This document shows positions 1 through 12,360 of a stretch of DNA of 64,000 nt, piece by piece (position 1 is the stretch's first letter; each line of letters starts with the position of its first letter). Position numbers and translations under genes: made by a program. The stretch covers positions 31,462,480-31,526,479 of the forward strand of contig JALIGW010000005.1 in the NCBI GenBank assembly GCA_023053685.1, read 5' to 3'. The notes under the pieces are model-generated. The model was given only the letters and a program-made list of their open reading frames with translations. It had not been told where the DNA came from and did not search any database. The DNA comes from Diadophis punctatus similis. Its lineage: Eukaryota; Chordata; Lepidosauria; Squamata; Dipsadidae.

Positions 1-325
1 ACTCTAAAGCACATCTCATATTCTGCAGAATATGCAAAGGTCTTATAGTGGATATTGCTCAGTTATTGATGTATTCATGAATAAAGTGTTTCTCTAAAAG
101 CAGAAAGCTTGAAAATACTTTTTCCACTTTAGGTTATTTAACACATTTTCATGATTTATTTAAATCTTCCAGTTGTTTAGTAACTTTAAAAATATGTCAT
201 CAATGTGCTTTAAAAACTACATCCTGGTGTTCATATGTAACACCAGAAATAGAAACAAAGACCAGATTTTTTAAAAAAGAACTCTAAGCTGTTTTCAAAG
301 AGAATAATAATTGAGGGTCTGGCAG

Positions 326-559
326 CAAGGGTGAAATGCTGCCGGTTCGGGTGTGCCTGTTGATGGTCGGAGAGCCAGTAGTGCGAGGCTTCGCCCACCC
401 GCCCGGACGTCGCCATTTGGGTTCTTTTATCCTCTGCACATGCACAAAGCGTTCTGCACATGCACAGAGGGTAAAAGAACCCAAATGGCAGCGTCCGGGC
501 GAAGCCTCGACTCTCCGACCACCGATAGGCACGCCTGAACCGGCAGCATTTCACCCCTG
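326..559. mobile_element. Palindromic hAT-type MITE
   Basis: The ends are CAAGGGTGAAATGCTGCC and, reading in from the right, CAGGGGTGAAATGCTGCC. The two halves are inverted copies of each other along nearly the full length (ccggttc, tggtcggaga, aggcttcgccc, ccatttgggttctttta), meeting near 442. The flanks tctggcag (318-325) and actagcag (560-567) match at 6 of 8 positions, consistent with a decayed hAT target-site duplication. It is GC-rich against an AT-rich background. Confidence 0.7.
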
Positions 560-1885
560 ACTAGCAGTATATGTAATCTGCACTTGGTAGTCCCAAAGCA
601 GTGGTTACATGTCAGATTGATGCTCCATTATCATCCTGAAGCGGCACACAGGACATTTTACCTTCACCCTCCATAACAAAAAAGCATTTTTTTAAAAGAC
701 CCCTAATGCACTAGTCCTTTTGGAAAAGCAGCAAGATTCATGTATCATTACGATTGTCTACTACTCTCTTGTCCCTCTCTGTTATGCCCCGACCTTCATT
801 GTGCTTCTGCTTCTTATATTTATCATACCATTAAATTATGCATTTGAAAGCTCTTCTCAAAACCTCTTGACTAATTTATAGGTGGGCATCATAACAGATC
901 TATTCTTCTTGTGTAGTTTTATTTATTTTCTTGTTGTGAGGTACAACAGTTAGATTTATTATTCTAGAGGCAAGATGAATGTGCCTTTCAAAGATTTTAT
1001 AATGCAGAAGACCCGAAAAGAAAGATTGCTATGCTTTTGAAGCAATTTTTTAAATTGGATTTTTGAAGAGGACAAATGGATATTGACTAACTGTTAAAAT
1101 TTAATTATTTTTTCCTGTTTTAAAGGTTTGGATAATTTTTTTTGAGAACATAGAGAAGCTTCATAACTAAATACCACAGATCTTAATTTTTTTAATTTTG
1201 AATGACTACTTAGGGACAATTAAATAACTGCTTGATTTGATATCAAAGAGAGTACTAGGAATATTGCAATTATCTTGGAGCAATTGTGTAGTTAAAAAAT
1301 TGACCACTCAAAGCTTATATTGTTAATCAAGACCATCTGAGGATACTGGATCTGTGCTACTTGATGAAGACTAAGGGTTCATCCAACTGACCTTGAAATA
1401 TAGCATAGGAAGTAAGACACATTGGCAATTCTGATAAATCACTGAACCTCTTCTTTCTGTCTGGCTGGAAACAGCATTTAAACGCAAGAACGTTGTGGCC
1501 TAGGAAAAATAGTTTTAGAATCTGGTCCACGAGTAGGGATCTGCTTCCCCTCTAGTAGGAGCAGAATCTGATTGGCTTATGTTACTATATTATCAAATTC
1601 AATTGACTTAATTAACTGGCAATATTTCTCTAAGGTTTTGGATGGAAACTTTCCTGACCCCCCCCCCCTAGAAATGCCAGGGAATTAATTTTGGACTTTC
1701 TGCATGCAAAACAGATGCTGTACTGCTGAGCATTGGCAGGCAGAATAACCAATAGGCAGATATTATGGGAAATGGCGTGAAACAAGATCCAATATCTAGT
1801 GCAACATTCATTGTTATAACGTGATTGGATTAAATTTAGAAACTTTCATGCTTAGAATTAGACTTAATGAATTCACTGAGACAAG

Positions 1886-1952
<67 letters not shown>
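1886..1952. repeat. (TG)n microsatellite
   Basis: About 33 uninterrupted TG units are followed by the alternating purine-pyrimidine sequence tgcatgcgcacatgcac. The cysteine-valine reading frames across it are artefacts of the repeat. Confidence 0.98.
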
Positions 1953-1953
<1 letters not shown>

Positions 1954-2009
1954 ATGCGCACATGCACCTTCATGACAGTGTTATCCAGCAACTCTCCTGG
2001 ACTACATGC

Positions 2010-2180
2010 TTCAGTTTTCTTGGCAAGATTTCATAAGTGGCTTGCCATTGCCTGCTCCCTAGGACAGTGTGAGGGTGAGCGGCCCAAGATCACCCAATTG
2101 GCTTTGTGCCTAAGGTAGGAGTAGAACTCACAAATCATCTGGTTTCTAGCCTGGTGTCTTAACCATTATACCACACTGGT
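2010..2180 (-). mobile_element. tRNA-derived SINE, MIR/CORE-like
   Basis: Read on the minus strand, it starts with a tRNA-like head (ccagtgtggtataatggtta agacacc) and continues into a body shared with the copies at 11765-12005, 29191-29400 and 60385-60560. The shared parts are the 'cccaagatcaccca' and 'ttggcaagat' motifs. Confidence 0.6.
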
Positions 2181-2779
2181 TGTCTGAGGCATTTAAGACA
2201 TATTTAATTCAATTCCCATTGTTATTGGTGCATTTGCTCTAAGCATCATGCTCTGGTTCCATTATTTGATTTTTTTTAAACTGGAATATCTCAGCAAGGT
2301 ACCTAGCCAACTTTATGTGGTATTCAAATCTATCCAGAGTTGGGCCTCGTGATTGTACGGGAAACCTCCAAGAAATTCAATGCAAAAGGCAAACTTTAAT
2401 TAATTAAAAAACCAAAATATTAAAAGATAACACATTTACATTTTTAGTTTACCTTGACTTTCCTGGTTCACTTATTTTCATTAGATATGAAAAGAAATAG
2501 CCTTCATCCGTGAGAAAAAGAAATGCTTAGAAATTGAAAAGGAATCTATTTAAGAAAACAGTTTAATATCAAAATTCTATCATGATAAAATGTTGGGTAG
2601 TTTTAATATTTTCCTCTTATTTTTATACAAATGTTTAGAATGTTGCTGCCACCTAGAGGATTGAAATGTAATAATATGTAAAGATCAATTAGACATAGAA
2701 TAACATTATTGTCACTTTGAATGTACACTAATCGGCATACATTAAAATGAAATTTCATTGCATACAGCTCTCAAAAGAA

Positions 2780-2990
2780 ATGAGAAAAGAAATGCATATA
2801 TACATACATCATACATCATTCATACATAATTATGCATATACCCACATATATGACACAGAGAAACAACATAGTCTCAAAATATATGACAAAATGCATACAT
2901 ACATACATGCATGCATACATACATACATACATACTTATGCATATACCCACATACATTATATAACACAGTCTAGTTTGGATATATACATGT
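2780..2990. repeat. Degenerate (CATA)n simple repeat
   Basis: Runs of cata and tgcata units occur, densest at 2889-2936, and a larger unit (ttatgcatatacccacata) appears twice, near 2829 and 2935. Confidence 0.85.
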
Positions 2991-3452
2991 ACATGATGAG
3001 AAAAATGAATTAGTTGGGCACGAAAGTAGGATTGTCAACCTCCTAGGAAAATATATTTATTTCTAGAAATTATATGCAAAATTAAAATTAAAATGCAGAA
3101 ATTATATGGAAAATTAAAATAAATAAATATTATTGCTAAACCAGCATATAAAATTAAAATCATCATTAGGCAAAGGTGATAGATAACTGGCAGTTGCTTT
3201 TCATGGAGGACCCTTCTGTAAGGAGAGAGGGAGAGAAAGAGAGAAATGTATGTGTATTGTATATGTATAATGTGTATGTATATAGATATATAAATATATA
3301 AAGAAATATATCTATGAAAATTTCTATAACTTTCAGAAAGCTTCTTTTATTGAGCTGTTTTAAAATGATGACAAGTGGCTTAATCTGGGAGTAAGTAAAT
3401 ATGGATCAGTAACATTGAATAACCTGATATATGTGTCTTGCTTTCTTTGCAG

Positions 3453-3579
3453 ATTGTGCAGGCTGTGGAAGAGATATAAAAAATGGACAAGCCTTGCTTG
3501 CTTTGGACAAGCAGTGGCATCTTGGGTGCTTCAAGTGCAAAGCCTGTGCAAAGGTTCTAACTGGAGAATACATCAGCAA
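3453..3579 (+). CDS. ABLIM1: ABLIM1 exon: LIM3 zinc finger, first part
   Basis: This internal exon is 127 nt, entered in phase 1 (its first two bases finish a codon, probably Asn) and left two bases into a codon. It reads CAGCGRDIKNGQ to GEYIS. It carries most of the LIM3 zinc ligands: Cys-x2-Cys, then His-x2-Cys (WHLGC), then Cys-x2-Cys (FKCKAC spacing). The last two ligands are in the next exon. The acceptor is ctttctttgcag and the donor is GTAAGT at 3580. LIM fingers are protein-binding modules. In ABLIM proteins four of them precede the actin-binding tail. LIM1 and LIM2 exons are not in the window, so this is the first visible exon of the gene. Confidence 0.95.
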
Positions 3580-4232
3580 GTAAGTCCACATAGAAAATAA
3601 ATTATTTGACTGGATTTTTAAAGAACTGGCATTTAAATCCTTTACTATCATGAAGAGTACTCAAAATATCTGCTCTTTATTCAGGTGTGAATAATTTATC
3701 TGCCCCGCAGAACTTATTCCTTTAAAGGAAGCATCATATGAGCTATGCAGGGGGAGAGGGGAGAAACACTCGTATGTTACGTTATTCCCCCATGTGACAT
3801 CACATCAGGACATGTAGTAAGATATTCTGTTCTCAGAATGCTGAGAACAAACTTGTCACGTTTACTTGATATTGTTCCTCCTCTGTCATATTGTTCTTTG
3901 GGACAAAATTAGGCCAAGAGATGGCTACTTAATGAGTTTGCTAGCTGAAGAAAAATTTAAATCTGGATTTTGTTTGCCACAATTCAACACTTAATGTTTG
4001 CATTCTCTGACTGTCAAAAATGTATTTATGTTGAATGGATAACAAGTGCAGGGTGAGACATAGCTTGATGAGAAATCTGAGAAGCTGTCTTTAATGCTAT
4101 TAAGTGCACCATTATTATTACCTTCCTTGTTTTCAACCCAAAATATGAGGACATCAAAGGGCATGGATATAAAATAATGTATATTTATATAATATTAGTG
4201 AAGCTAATTTGTATCTTGTGGGTTACATTCAG

Positions 4233-4326
4233 AGATGGTGCCCCTTACTGTGAAAAGGACTATCAAGTTCTCTTTGGGGTCAAATGTGAAGCATGCCACC
4301 AGTTCATCACTGGGAAGGTCCTAGAA
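4233..4326 (+). CDS. ABLIM1: ABLIM1 exon: end of LIM3, start of LIM4
   Basis: This 94-nt exon is preceded by ttacattcag and followed by GTAAGT at 4327. Its first base completes the Lys codon split with the previous exon, and it ends in phase 0. It reads DGAPYCEKDYQVLFGVKCEA to KVLE. The PYCEKD stretch supplies the last Cys and Asp zinc ligands of LIM3. CEAC starts the first finger of LIM4. The intron before it is only 653 bp, the shortest of the large ones here. A 402-bp TA-flanked MITE begins about 50 bp after the donor. Identification rests on near-identity to known vertebrate ABLIM1 LIM sequence. Confidence 0.95.
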
Positions 4327-4376
4327 GTAAGTAGTATTCAAGTGTATGTGTTATATATATATTTGTTATATATGTA

Positions 4377-4778
4377 CCATATTTTTCGTAGTATAAGATG
4401 CACCCCCCCAAAAGAGGCTGAAAATTTAGGTGCGTCTTATACTCTGAATGTAGCTTTTCCGAAGCTTTTTTTTCAGCCCTAATGAGGCGCTAACGATCTT
4501 CCCGGCTCTTACCGGCTTGCAGGCTTTTTCCATTGCTACTCTCTCCGAAGGAGGTTTTTTCCAGCCCTAAGTCTTTGCAGGCTTTTTTTCATTGCTACTC
4601 GCTCCGAAGAATGTTTTTTCCAGCCCTAACCAGAGGATAAAATAATGTGCTGAAGCTCACCAGACTAAGGACGCTAGCCAGATGAATACCTGGTAGGCAG
4701 AATTTTCCCCCTATTTTCCTCCCCAAAAACTAAGGTGCATCTTATACTCCAGTGCGTCTTGTACTCAGAAAAATACGG
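4377..4778. mobile_element. TA-flanked MITE with 'TATTTTTCGTAGTATAAGA' ends
   Basis: The left end is TA-CCATATTTTTCGTAGTATA and the right end is TTGTACTCAGAAAAATACGG-TA. These are imperfect inverted repeats flanked by TA, as in Tc1/mariner-like insertions. Inside are two imperfect direct repeats (gcaggctttttccattgctactc, near 4518 and 4577). It begins about 50 bp after the donor of the LIM3/LIM4 exon. Confidence 0.65.
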
Positions 4779-5212
4779 TATTTCATAAATGTATATGTGT
4801 GTATTTATTTATGTATAATTTATGTTATACAGGAACAAAAGGTACATATTTTTAATGTAAATAGGCTATGGCCAGGTTTCATGTTTTTTTTTTAAATCTA
4901 TATGTTGTTTGACATCAGAAGCACTGAGCAGCAAGGCTTTTTTCACAGTGAAGATACCTTTGGCATATTTTATGCTTACATATACAGCCCATAAGAAACT
5001 TGAGTAACACAAGATAACACTGAAGTAACTCTTTATTAACTTGTAGTGGTCATCTGAATATAAATAGTCCAGCTTTTCCTGGTAAGGTTGAATTATGTGA
5101 TACAAAAACATAGCAAAATTTAAAATTAACAAAAGCAACCACTGCCTAATTACACTTAACTTTCAGTATAGAGCAGAAGGAAAAGGAGGGAATACTATTG
5201 TATAGTATAGGG

Positions 5213-5656
5213 CAGTGATGGCGAACCTTCTTTGGTTCGCATGCGAAAAAGGTGTGTGTGCGCACGCTAGCATGCACACATGTCCCCACACCTATTCCCT
5301 TCCCCCACGAATGTGCACAACCCCCACACGCTGCTCCCTGCGCATGCGCACCCCTCCCACCCCCACGCAAAGGCCTTACCGAAGCCTGGGACAGTGAAAA
5401 ACGGCGAAACGGGCAAACCACAAGTTCGGAAAAACGCACTTCCGGTTTGCGCGTTAGGCTGTTTTTTGCACTCCGGGGCTTCGGGAAGCTTCCCTGAACC
5501 CTACGGAGTGCGAAAAACAGCCCAACGGCAAACCGGAAGTGCGTTTTTCTGAACTTCCAGTTTGCCTGTGGAACTGACAGGGCAACGCCTCGCGTGCTCT
5601 CCGATATGGCTCCATGTGCCACCTGTGGCACGTGTGCCATAGGTTCCCCATCACTG
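5213..5656. mobile_element. hAT MITE, exact 8-bp target-site duplication
   Basis: The left terminus is CAGTGATGGCGAACC and the right is GGTTCCCCATCACTG. They are flanked by the exact direct repeat gtataggg (5205-5212 and 5657-5664). The interior is GC-rich, with an inverted pair around ggaaaaacgcacttccggtttg and a CpG-rich left half. The overlapping open frames on both strands result from this composition and are not genes. Confidence 0.9.
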
Positions 5657-8159
5657 GTATAGGGCAATCCAGCATTATTCCTGTTCCTCCAATCGCCACC
5701 ATTAATTTACAAATGAGGCATTACTACAGCAAAATTGAGATATTTATGATGTTTTATGATGTTTGAATATTTTCAGATTATGGTACCTATTATTTTAAAT
5801 GTTTGCCTAACTTTGTGAACTTTTAACAGCTTTCCTCAGTATATTTCATTCAATACTCCATAGTAAGATTTGTATGTATGTTGTAAACATACAGTATTTC
5901 ACTTCAGTTATAGTAAGGAGTACTATAATAGTAGGAAGTAAGCACCAGAGGGCAGCACCAGATTTTGTACGGAAGTGATTGATTGTATGGACAGAGACTG
6001 TAATTAAATTTTGAACCCCAATTTTTTTCATAATAGTTTTAAATATAATACAAGCAAGAACTTCTTTACCTTAGAAAATGTACAATTCTGTTTTGAGAAA
6101 TAGAGGAAGGCAGCTAAAGTAATTTGCATTTTTAAATTCATCAACTCTTAATACTTAATTGCATATATATTTTAATAGATTCTAAATGTTTAGCAAAATG
6201 TTTTAAAATGCCAAAACAGTGTAGGATATTTAAATTACAGTGAAAGAAGACAGAAAACATACATCAGTCAATGGAAATACACTAGTTTAAACTGCCTAGG
6301 TTTTTGACCTGAAGTTGAAAAAAACCAATTGTGTTTCTATTGGGAATGTCTTCCCCAGTTAAACGGCAATTCCTTATAAAAGAATTGTAATTTTGTAAGG
6401 AATTGTAAAGATAAATACAAAGGGTGTGGATCAATTTTGGCCAAATGTGGAATCTCAAGATGGAATGAGAGGTTTTGGAATATTTTTTTTTCTTGGGAGT
6501 GGAACTGATGGGCTTGAGTTCACTTTATTGTAATTCTGGGCCTCTAGGATACTCACATTCTGATTTGTTTATCTAGAACATTGTTTCATTACAAAAATGG
6601 TCAGGAAGCAGGAAGTAGTTTTTGATTTTTGTGCAAAAAGAGATGAGTATTTGGATAATGAATCATAGAGGGAATTGTGATTAAAACAAAATACCCTTAT
6701 TCAAGTCAGTCAAACATCATAGTGAATGGAACACTTTTGAAAATTGAGAAATGCTTATTAAAATGTTCTACACATCACACACACAAACACACACAGAGAC
6801 AATGAATTTATTTTAAGGTATATAACATAACAACACATTTATTTCTGGCTCATCTTCTAACAATCTGGGAAGTAGAAATTTTCTAAATACCAATTTCTTT
6901 GTTAAAAAAGAACCTTGATCTATCATCTAACTTTGTGCAACAGGTAGATTATCTTGTGCAAGGTTGGATTTCTGTTTTCGGTGTGGGTGAGAACAAGAGA
7001 TGCCAGTTGTGTCTATTATCATTTTGAAGAATCCAGACCCCCAGGCCATTGCCATTGCAAGAGTGCAATCCCAGGGCATCGCCCATCACAGATAGAATGG
7101 ACATCCATAGGGGAGCAAGAGTTTAAATGACAACATTACAGTATGCACAAAACTGTCATTGGAGCTGCTATGGTCACCGTAGACAGTGAATTCTGTATCT
7201 GATTCTTTTAGTAGCTTTGTACTTAAAACTGGGTTTTTAAAGACCACATGGGGAGTTATATCACTTGTTTTCAGTTCAGGAAAGATACTTGACAGGTGTT
7301 ACATGCTACATTTATGTATGTCTATCTTTCCCACTAGAATTTGCTTAATTAGAATTATATCAGTATTTTTCCCTTAAGGAATGAAATCTCACTGAAAAAG
7401 AATTAAGCTGCCGAATCTGAAATTACAATTAACTCAACCTAGTTGCTAACCCACTTAGATTGCAGTTTTAGTAATGAAGTTGAGCTAAATATTTGCCAGC
7501 AAAAATTGAATGCATTAAACACTTAATAAAAAATAAATACATCATACAAAGTTCTCTCTGATTTCAGGTTGTTTTCCAAGACCCATTGCAATAACCCAAA
7601 TTATATGTACACAGTAAACATAGTATACACAGCAGGGGTGGGTTCTAAATTTTTTTACTACCGGTTCTGTGGGCATGGCTAGGTGGGGGCATGTGATTGA
7701 GTAGGCATGGCCAACTTGTCGTCACTCACGCACACTCAGTCACATGCCCCCTCCCACCTATCCACGCCCACCAAAACGGTGGCAAAATTTTTTGGGACTC
7801 TGACAGAGGGAAGGGGGTGGGGAAGGCGGGGGGAAAATTCCCAAAAATAGACCGCTGGAGGATTTAGGGTGTGGAAAAGCCATAAGCTTTCTAGAAGGAA
7901 TGGAAGCATTCAATTTTGCAGCCTGGAGGACACGCCTATATTTATAAATCCGGTGGGCGAGTGGGTGGGGGGAGACAACGGGAAGGAAAGGGTGGGAGAT
8001 AGGAAAAAATGCAGGTGAGGCACTGGACTCTGCAAGCAGGGCGGGAGGAAGGGAGGAAAGTTCACCCTATCATGGCTCGGGACAAGGGGGGAGGAGGAAC
8101 CAGCTGCAATCCCCAAAAACATCCCCAGGTGGGCGGGTGTCACGGTGTGATTTATTGCC

Positions 8160-8461
8160 TGTTACATGTATATGCAGGGAGATGCATCCCTATTCAATAT
8201 AATGGTTTATTCCTGAGCACGTGATTAATATGTTCTTGTACGCATGTATGCATTCCATTCTCAGCTCTACCCTTCTTGCTCTGTCTTCCATTGAGAGAAG
8301 ATGCACATTTATATCAGAGATGTAAACAAATGAGGATTTATTGTTTTTGTACCGAAATAAATATTTTACTTAGACTTTTAAACTGCGGTTTCATTTCTAA
8401 TGTCTGATGTCTGGGAAAAGATCAAACATCTCCTCTGTGAGATTAATTATCACCTCTGTCA
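8160..8461 (+). mobile_element. LTR-like interspersed repeat, copy 1
   Basis: It begins TGTTACATG, ends CTGTCA, and carries AATAAA (about 8355) late in the unit followed by a conserved tail, as in a retrovirus-like LTR. It shares several blocks with 19945-20255 in the same order (gatgcatccctattc, ttcttgtacgcatgt, ggatttattgtttttgta, aaataaatatttt, agacttttaa). No target-site duplication or internal coding region is visible. It may be a solo LTR, but the class is an inference. Confidence 0.5.
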
Positions 8462-8882
8462 GCAGGAGCCATGGGAAACTGAAGAGCCTGGATTGCAAAC
8501 ACGTGCTTGTGCCCTGCAGTCATGCGTGTTGCCCCCACCACCCTGGGTTCCTCCTATTGCGGCTTAGGTGCGGAGAGGTTTTCCAGCTGGGTCCCATCTG
8601 CCCCTTTGATCCGCCTGCCTGAGAAAGTGGCTGCTTTTGATTGGGATGGAGTGGTGTGGGCCACGAGATGTGCATCTTACCAGAGACTGGCAGCTCCGGA
8701 TCTTGTGGCTTTTTCGGGCTTTTCTTTTAAAAAACTGCCTCTCCAGACGAGCTTGAAAACTTCCGAGGTTGCCGCAAGATCCGGAGTTGCCAGGAGATGC
8801 GCATCTCTGGTAAGATGCGCATCTCACAGTAGGGCACAATTTGGGGGTGGCAGGTGAGGTAGAGCATGGGGCGGGAGGGCCT

Positions 8883-9270
8883 TGAGACGTGCATCTTACC
8901 GGAGACTGGCAGCTCTGGATCTTGCGGCTTTCTCAGGATTTTCTTAAAAAAAAAACTTCGTCACTCCAGCTGAGCTTGAAACCTTGGTTTGGGAGGGGGC
9001 AATTGGGCAGCATTTCCTCCCGCTCCCTGGGCGCCTGCAGCCTTGGAGCCTGCAGAAATTTTTCTTTATTGTGCAAGGGCCAGGAGTTGCTCCAAGGCTG
9101 CAGGCTCTGAGGCTGCAGGTGCCCGGGATGGGGGGGGGAACGCTGGCCGACTGCCCCCTCCCGAAGCAAGGTTTCAAGCTCGGCTGGATAGACGGTTTTT
9201 TTTAAAGAAAACCCCGAAAAAGCCGCAAGATCCAGAGCTGCCAGCCTCCGGTAAGATGCCCGTCTTGTGA
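8883..9270. repeat. Long palindrome inside the hAT element
   Basis: The left arm (cgtgcatcttaccggagact, ..., gagcttgaaaccttggtttg, ..., ctgcagccttggagcctgca) is repeated inverted in the right arm, ending ccggtaagatgcccgtctt. The arms are about 190 bp, meet near 9075, and have scattered mismatches. Confidence 0.8.
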
Positions 9271-9325
9271 CCATCCTTCCCCATGCCCTGCCTCACCTGC
9301 CACCCCCAAATTGCGCCCCACTGCA

Positions 9326-9705
9326 AGACACGCATCTTACCAGAGACTGGCAGCTCAGGATCTTGCGGCTTTTTCAGGGTTTTCTTTTTAAAAAGCCTCT
9401 CCAGGCGAGCTTGAAAACTTCCGAGGTTGCTTCGGGAGGGGGCAGTCAGGCAGCGTTTCCCCCTCCCTCCCTGGACATCTGTAGCCTCGGAGCCTGCAGC
9501 AACTCCTGGCCCTTGCACAGTAAATAAAAACTTCTCGAGTGCGAGGCAATTTGCTTCTCACACTCATGAGAAGTTTTTATTTACTGTGCAAGGGCCAGGA
9601 GTTGTTCCAAGGCTGCAGGCTCCGAGGCAGGAGGTGCCCGGGGAGGGGGGGAAATGGTGCCGACTGCCCCCTCCCCAAGCAAGGTTTCAAGCTCGGCTGG
9701 AGAGA
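9326..9705. repeat. Second palindromic unit with a perfect central hairpin
   Basis: This repeats the unit at 8883-9270. Its core has two perfect 25-bp arms, starting cttgcacagtaaataaaaac on the left and ending tttttatttactgtgcaag on the right, around a 28-bp loop (about 9537-9565). The right arm stops about 80 bp earlier than the left, which still includes the catcttaccagagactggca start. Confidence 0.8.
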
Positions 9706-11764
9706 CAGGCGGGGCGGGCAGGCAGGGCGAGCGAGCAGCAGGCGGGCAGGGTGAGCGAGTGGGGACCGGTTCGGGGGCGTGGCCAGGTTGCCGTTACTGC
9801 TGGTTTGGAGAACCAGTCCCTATTTTTACTACCGATTCTATAGAACCGGTCCGAACCGGCAGGAACCCACCTCTGATACACAGTATACATAGAGGAATAC
9901 ATTAATTGGGTATTTGCTGTTAAATGTTCTGTTCACATAATGTTGCATTATAGCTTGATTACCAAGTATTACCAAGATAATTGAATTAAAGGCAATTTTT
10001 TAAAAAATCAGTTATAAATGTAAGGCCTCTTGAACATGAACAGAAGAGATTTAGATTTAGGTTATAATACATATCAATTCATTAACATCCAAAGTACAGT
10101 TTATTGAATATCTGTTTATTCGAGAAGAATTCATCCTTTGCTTTGTTTGGTAGTAAAAGGAAACCTAAGTCCCCAAGGTCCTAGCTTCAGCAGGAACATT
10201 CAGAAGCAACATTCTGAACAGCTCTACTAAAATTACGACATGCTACTTAGATAAATGTAGACAAATGGTACTGCCTCACCTTAAGCAATAGGCATCCCCT
10301 TTTCTTTTTTCCATAATGGACTGATCCGTTTATTGCTAGCTGCAACTGAAAAGCTAGAAAAATCTGTCTGTTTCTGCATTGTGAATGAGTGATCAGGACC
10401 AGACTACAGAGTTGTGATTTTGAAAGAAGAAAGTGCTGTGCTTTGGATTAGGAACAATATTACCAGAGTTTTCCCTATGATAAAATGATCTGGAAGTTAT
10501 TTCATGTCAGCAAGATGACTCTCACAGTTATTTGAGGAAGTCAGAGTGAAATAGAAGATGCAACTCATTGAATGGTGAAGTTTTAAAGCATATCAAAGAA
10601 GTCTTAGCAGAAGGTAAATTAATCTTCCTGAGAGAATTGTTGAATATGCAGCATTACAATTATTTAAATAAAGCATGCAGCTTTAAAGGAAGAGTTAAAT
10701 GGGGGAAGGAAGGTTAGGGTGACTAATCCAACTGTTGTTACCATACAGCAAACAAACAACCAGAACAAATTACATTTATATGAATTTGGTGTGACTTCTT
10801 GTCTTGAGATGTATAGCTATCAAACTGTGCCAGTGCAAGGAACAAATAGTGTGTGTTTGTTAAAACTTTTAAAATTTCTCATTAACCAGTGCTATTTCTA
10901 TTCATTTTAAAAAAATATGACACATGGGCAAATGTTTCTTTATTTAGTTTATATATAAGCAACCCTGAATACATTTATGGAGAAATTCAAAAAATTAATA
11001 CATCAGTGTAGGAGAAATATTAGAGCCCATGTACCTACCTTTAAGTAAACATATAGAAGTGAGAAGGTAGTTATAATTCATGTATACTTCGATGAAAGAA
11101 ATTTTTTTTAACCTAAAACTGATGCATGTGTACATGCACACACATAGACAATCATTACTGAGGATAAATATTGAGATAGATAACAGCCTAGTTTTAATCA
11201 TTAGGATCTGAAAATGTATGTCCAGATTTATGAATTTGTTTACAAAGACACTCTTTTAAAAGAGGTAAGTTTGTTATTTTTCACTCTATTGTAATTGATT
11301 ATGCACTATTGTTTTTAAAGAGAAGTAGGATATAAATGTTTTGAGATAAGTAATTATCTCTTGAAGGCATTTTATGGTATATATACATATATGAATACTG
11401 ATTACAGTTTTTGCTTTTGATAAAAGTGTGTGATTCTGATCTACTGCAACCAGCAGCATGTCTACAGATATTTCAGTTGCAGAAAGATTTCAAGATCATG
11501 CTTGGCCATATTTCAAATACAAGATTTTGAAAAAAGTATCAGCAAAGGCTTTGGGACAGGGATTTGGGTACCAGTTTGTCGCCTGATTTCTATCAGCATC
11601 AACCAACATATTTACAAATTGATAATGAGGACCAATAGAGGACATTGAAGCAGAATCTTGCATACTTTTTATGAAACCGAGATAATATTTTTGCAGAAGC
11701 TTGTGACCGTTGGTGGCATTTAAGGACAGAGAGAAAACTTCCTATGTGAGCTCTTTTCTGAGAT

Positions 11765-12005
11765 TTATTTATTTATTAGGTTTTTATCCAATCTTTATTA
11801 TTTTATGTCTCAAGACTTTGAAGTACATAATACTCCATTCTCCTTCTATTTTTTCCACAACAACAACCCTGTGAGATGGATTGGACTAGAGAGAGAATGC
11901 TTGCCCAAAGTCACCCATTTGGCTTTCACGTCCAAGGCAAGACTAGAACTCAAAGTCTCCTGGTTTCCAGCCTGATGTGTGGTTTCTAACCACTACACCA
12001 CACTC
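11765..12005 (-). mobile_element. tRNA-derived SINE, MIR/CORE-like
   Basis: The minus-strand copy has a tRNA-like head (agtgtggtgtagtggttaga), the body motif 'tgggcaagcattc', and 'caacaacaaccctgtgagatgg' (the reverse of a conserved CORE-SINE tail). The A-rich end, at the low coordinates, is attattta-like. Confidence 0.6.
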
Positions 12006-12124
12006 TGATGTTCTGATGTTAGACTGCTTGTCCAAAAATATTGGCCAGGTTTCCTGATGAACAATAAGTGTACCTCCAAATACCTTTCCTTCCTACACAA
12101 AATGGTTTTAGCATCCTTCCTTCC

Positions 12125-12178
12125 TTCCTTCCTTTTTTTGAGGGTAAAAAAGTGTGTCTTATACTCTGAAAAATACGG
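12125..12178. mobile_element. Right-end fragment of the 4377-type MITE
   Basis: The sequence gtgtcttatactctgaaaaa tacgg, followed by TA at 12179, matches the right terminus of 4377-4778. The left part is missing and a CTTT-rich tract abuts it. Confidence 0.55.
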
Positions 12179-12360
12179 TAGGTCGGTTCACATATAATGC
12201 TAACTAGAATAGCTGAGTTTGCACATCATTATTACATTATGGATGAATGTACCGTATGTTCCGGCATATAAGACGACTGGGTGTATAAGACGACCCCCAA
12301 CTTTTCCAGTTAAAATATAGAGTTTGGGATATACTCGCCGTATAAGACTACCCTTCCTAC

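Larger units (their letters stand above)
1..3452 (+). other. ABLIM1: Intron upstream of the LIM3 exon
   Basis: The sequence is AT-rich intron. It contains a palindromic hAT-type MITE (326-559), a (TG)n microsatellite (1886-1952), a minus-strand tRNA-derived SINE (about 2010-2180), a (CATA)n-like tract (2780-2990), and short AG-rich and TATA-rich simple sequence at 3220-3310. I see no coding signal outside these. Confidence 0.7.
7633..9875. mobile_element. 2.2-kb non-autonomous hAT element with nested repeats
   Basis: The ends are CAGGGGTGGGTTCTAA and CAGGAACCCACCTCTG, with the exact 8-bp duplication atacacag at 7625-7632 and 9876-9883. Subterminal 'ctaccggttct' and 'agaaccggtccgaacc' mark the same family as 23629-23992. 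No transposase frame is visible. From the left come a G-rich region, an LTR-like insert (8160-8461), and then a series of palindromic units (8670-9705). The open frames inside are by-products of GC-rich inverted repeats. Confidence 0.85.

Noticed and set aside
5146..5667. 173-residue minus-strand frame
   Set aside because: It coincides with a hAT MITE that has exact target-site duplications. Open frames occur on both strands because of GC-rich composition.
9174..9843. Several frames of 70-138 residues
   Set aside because: They are mirror frames of the palindromic core of the hAT element at 7633-9875.
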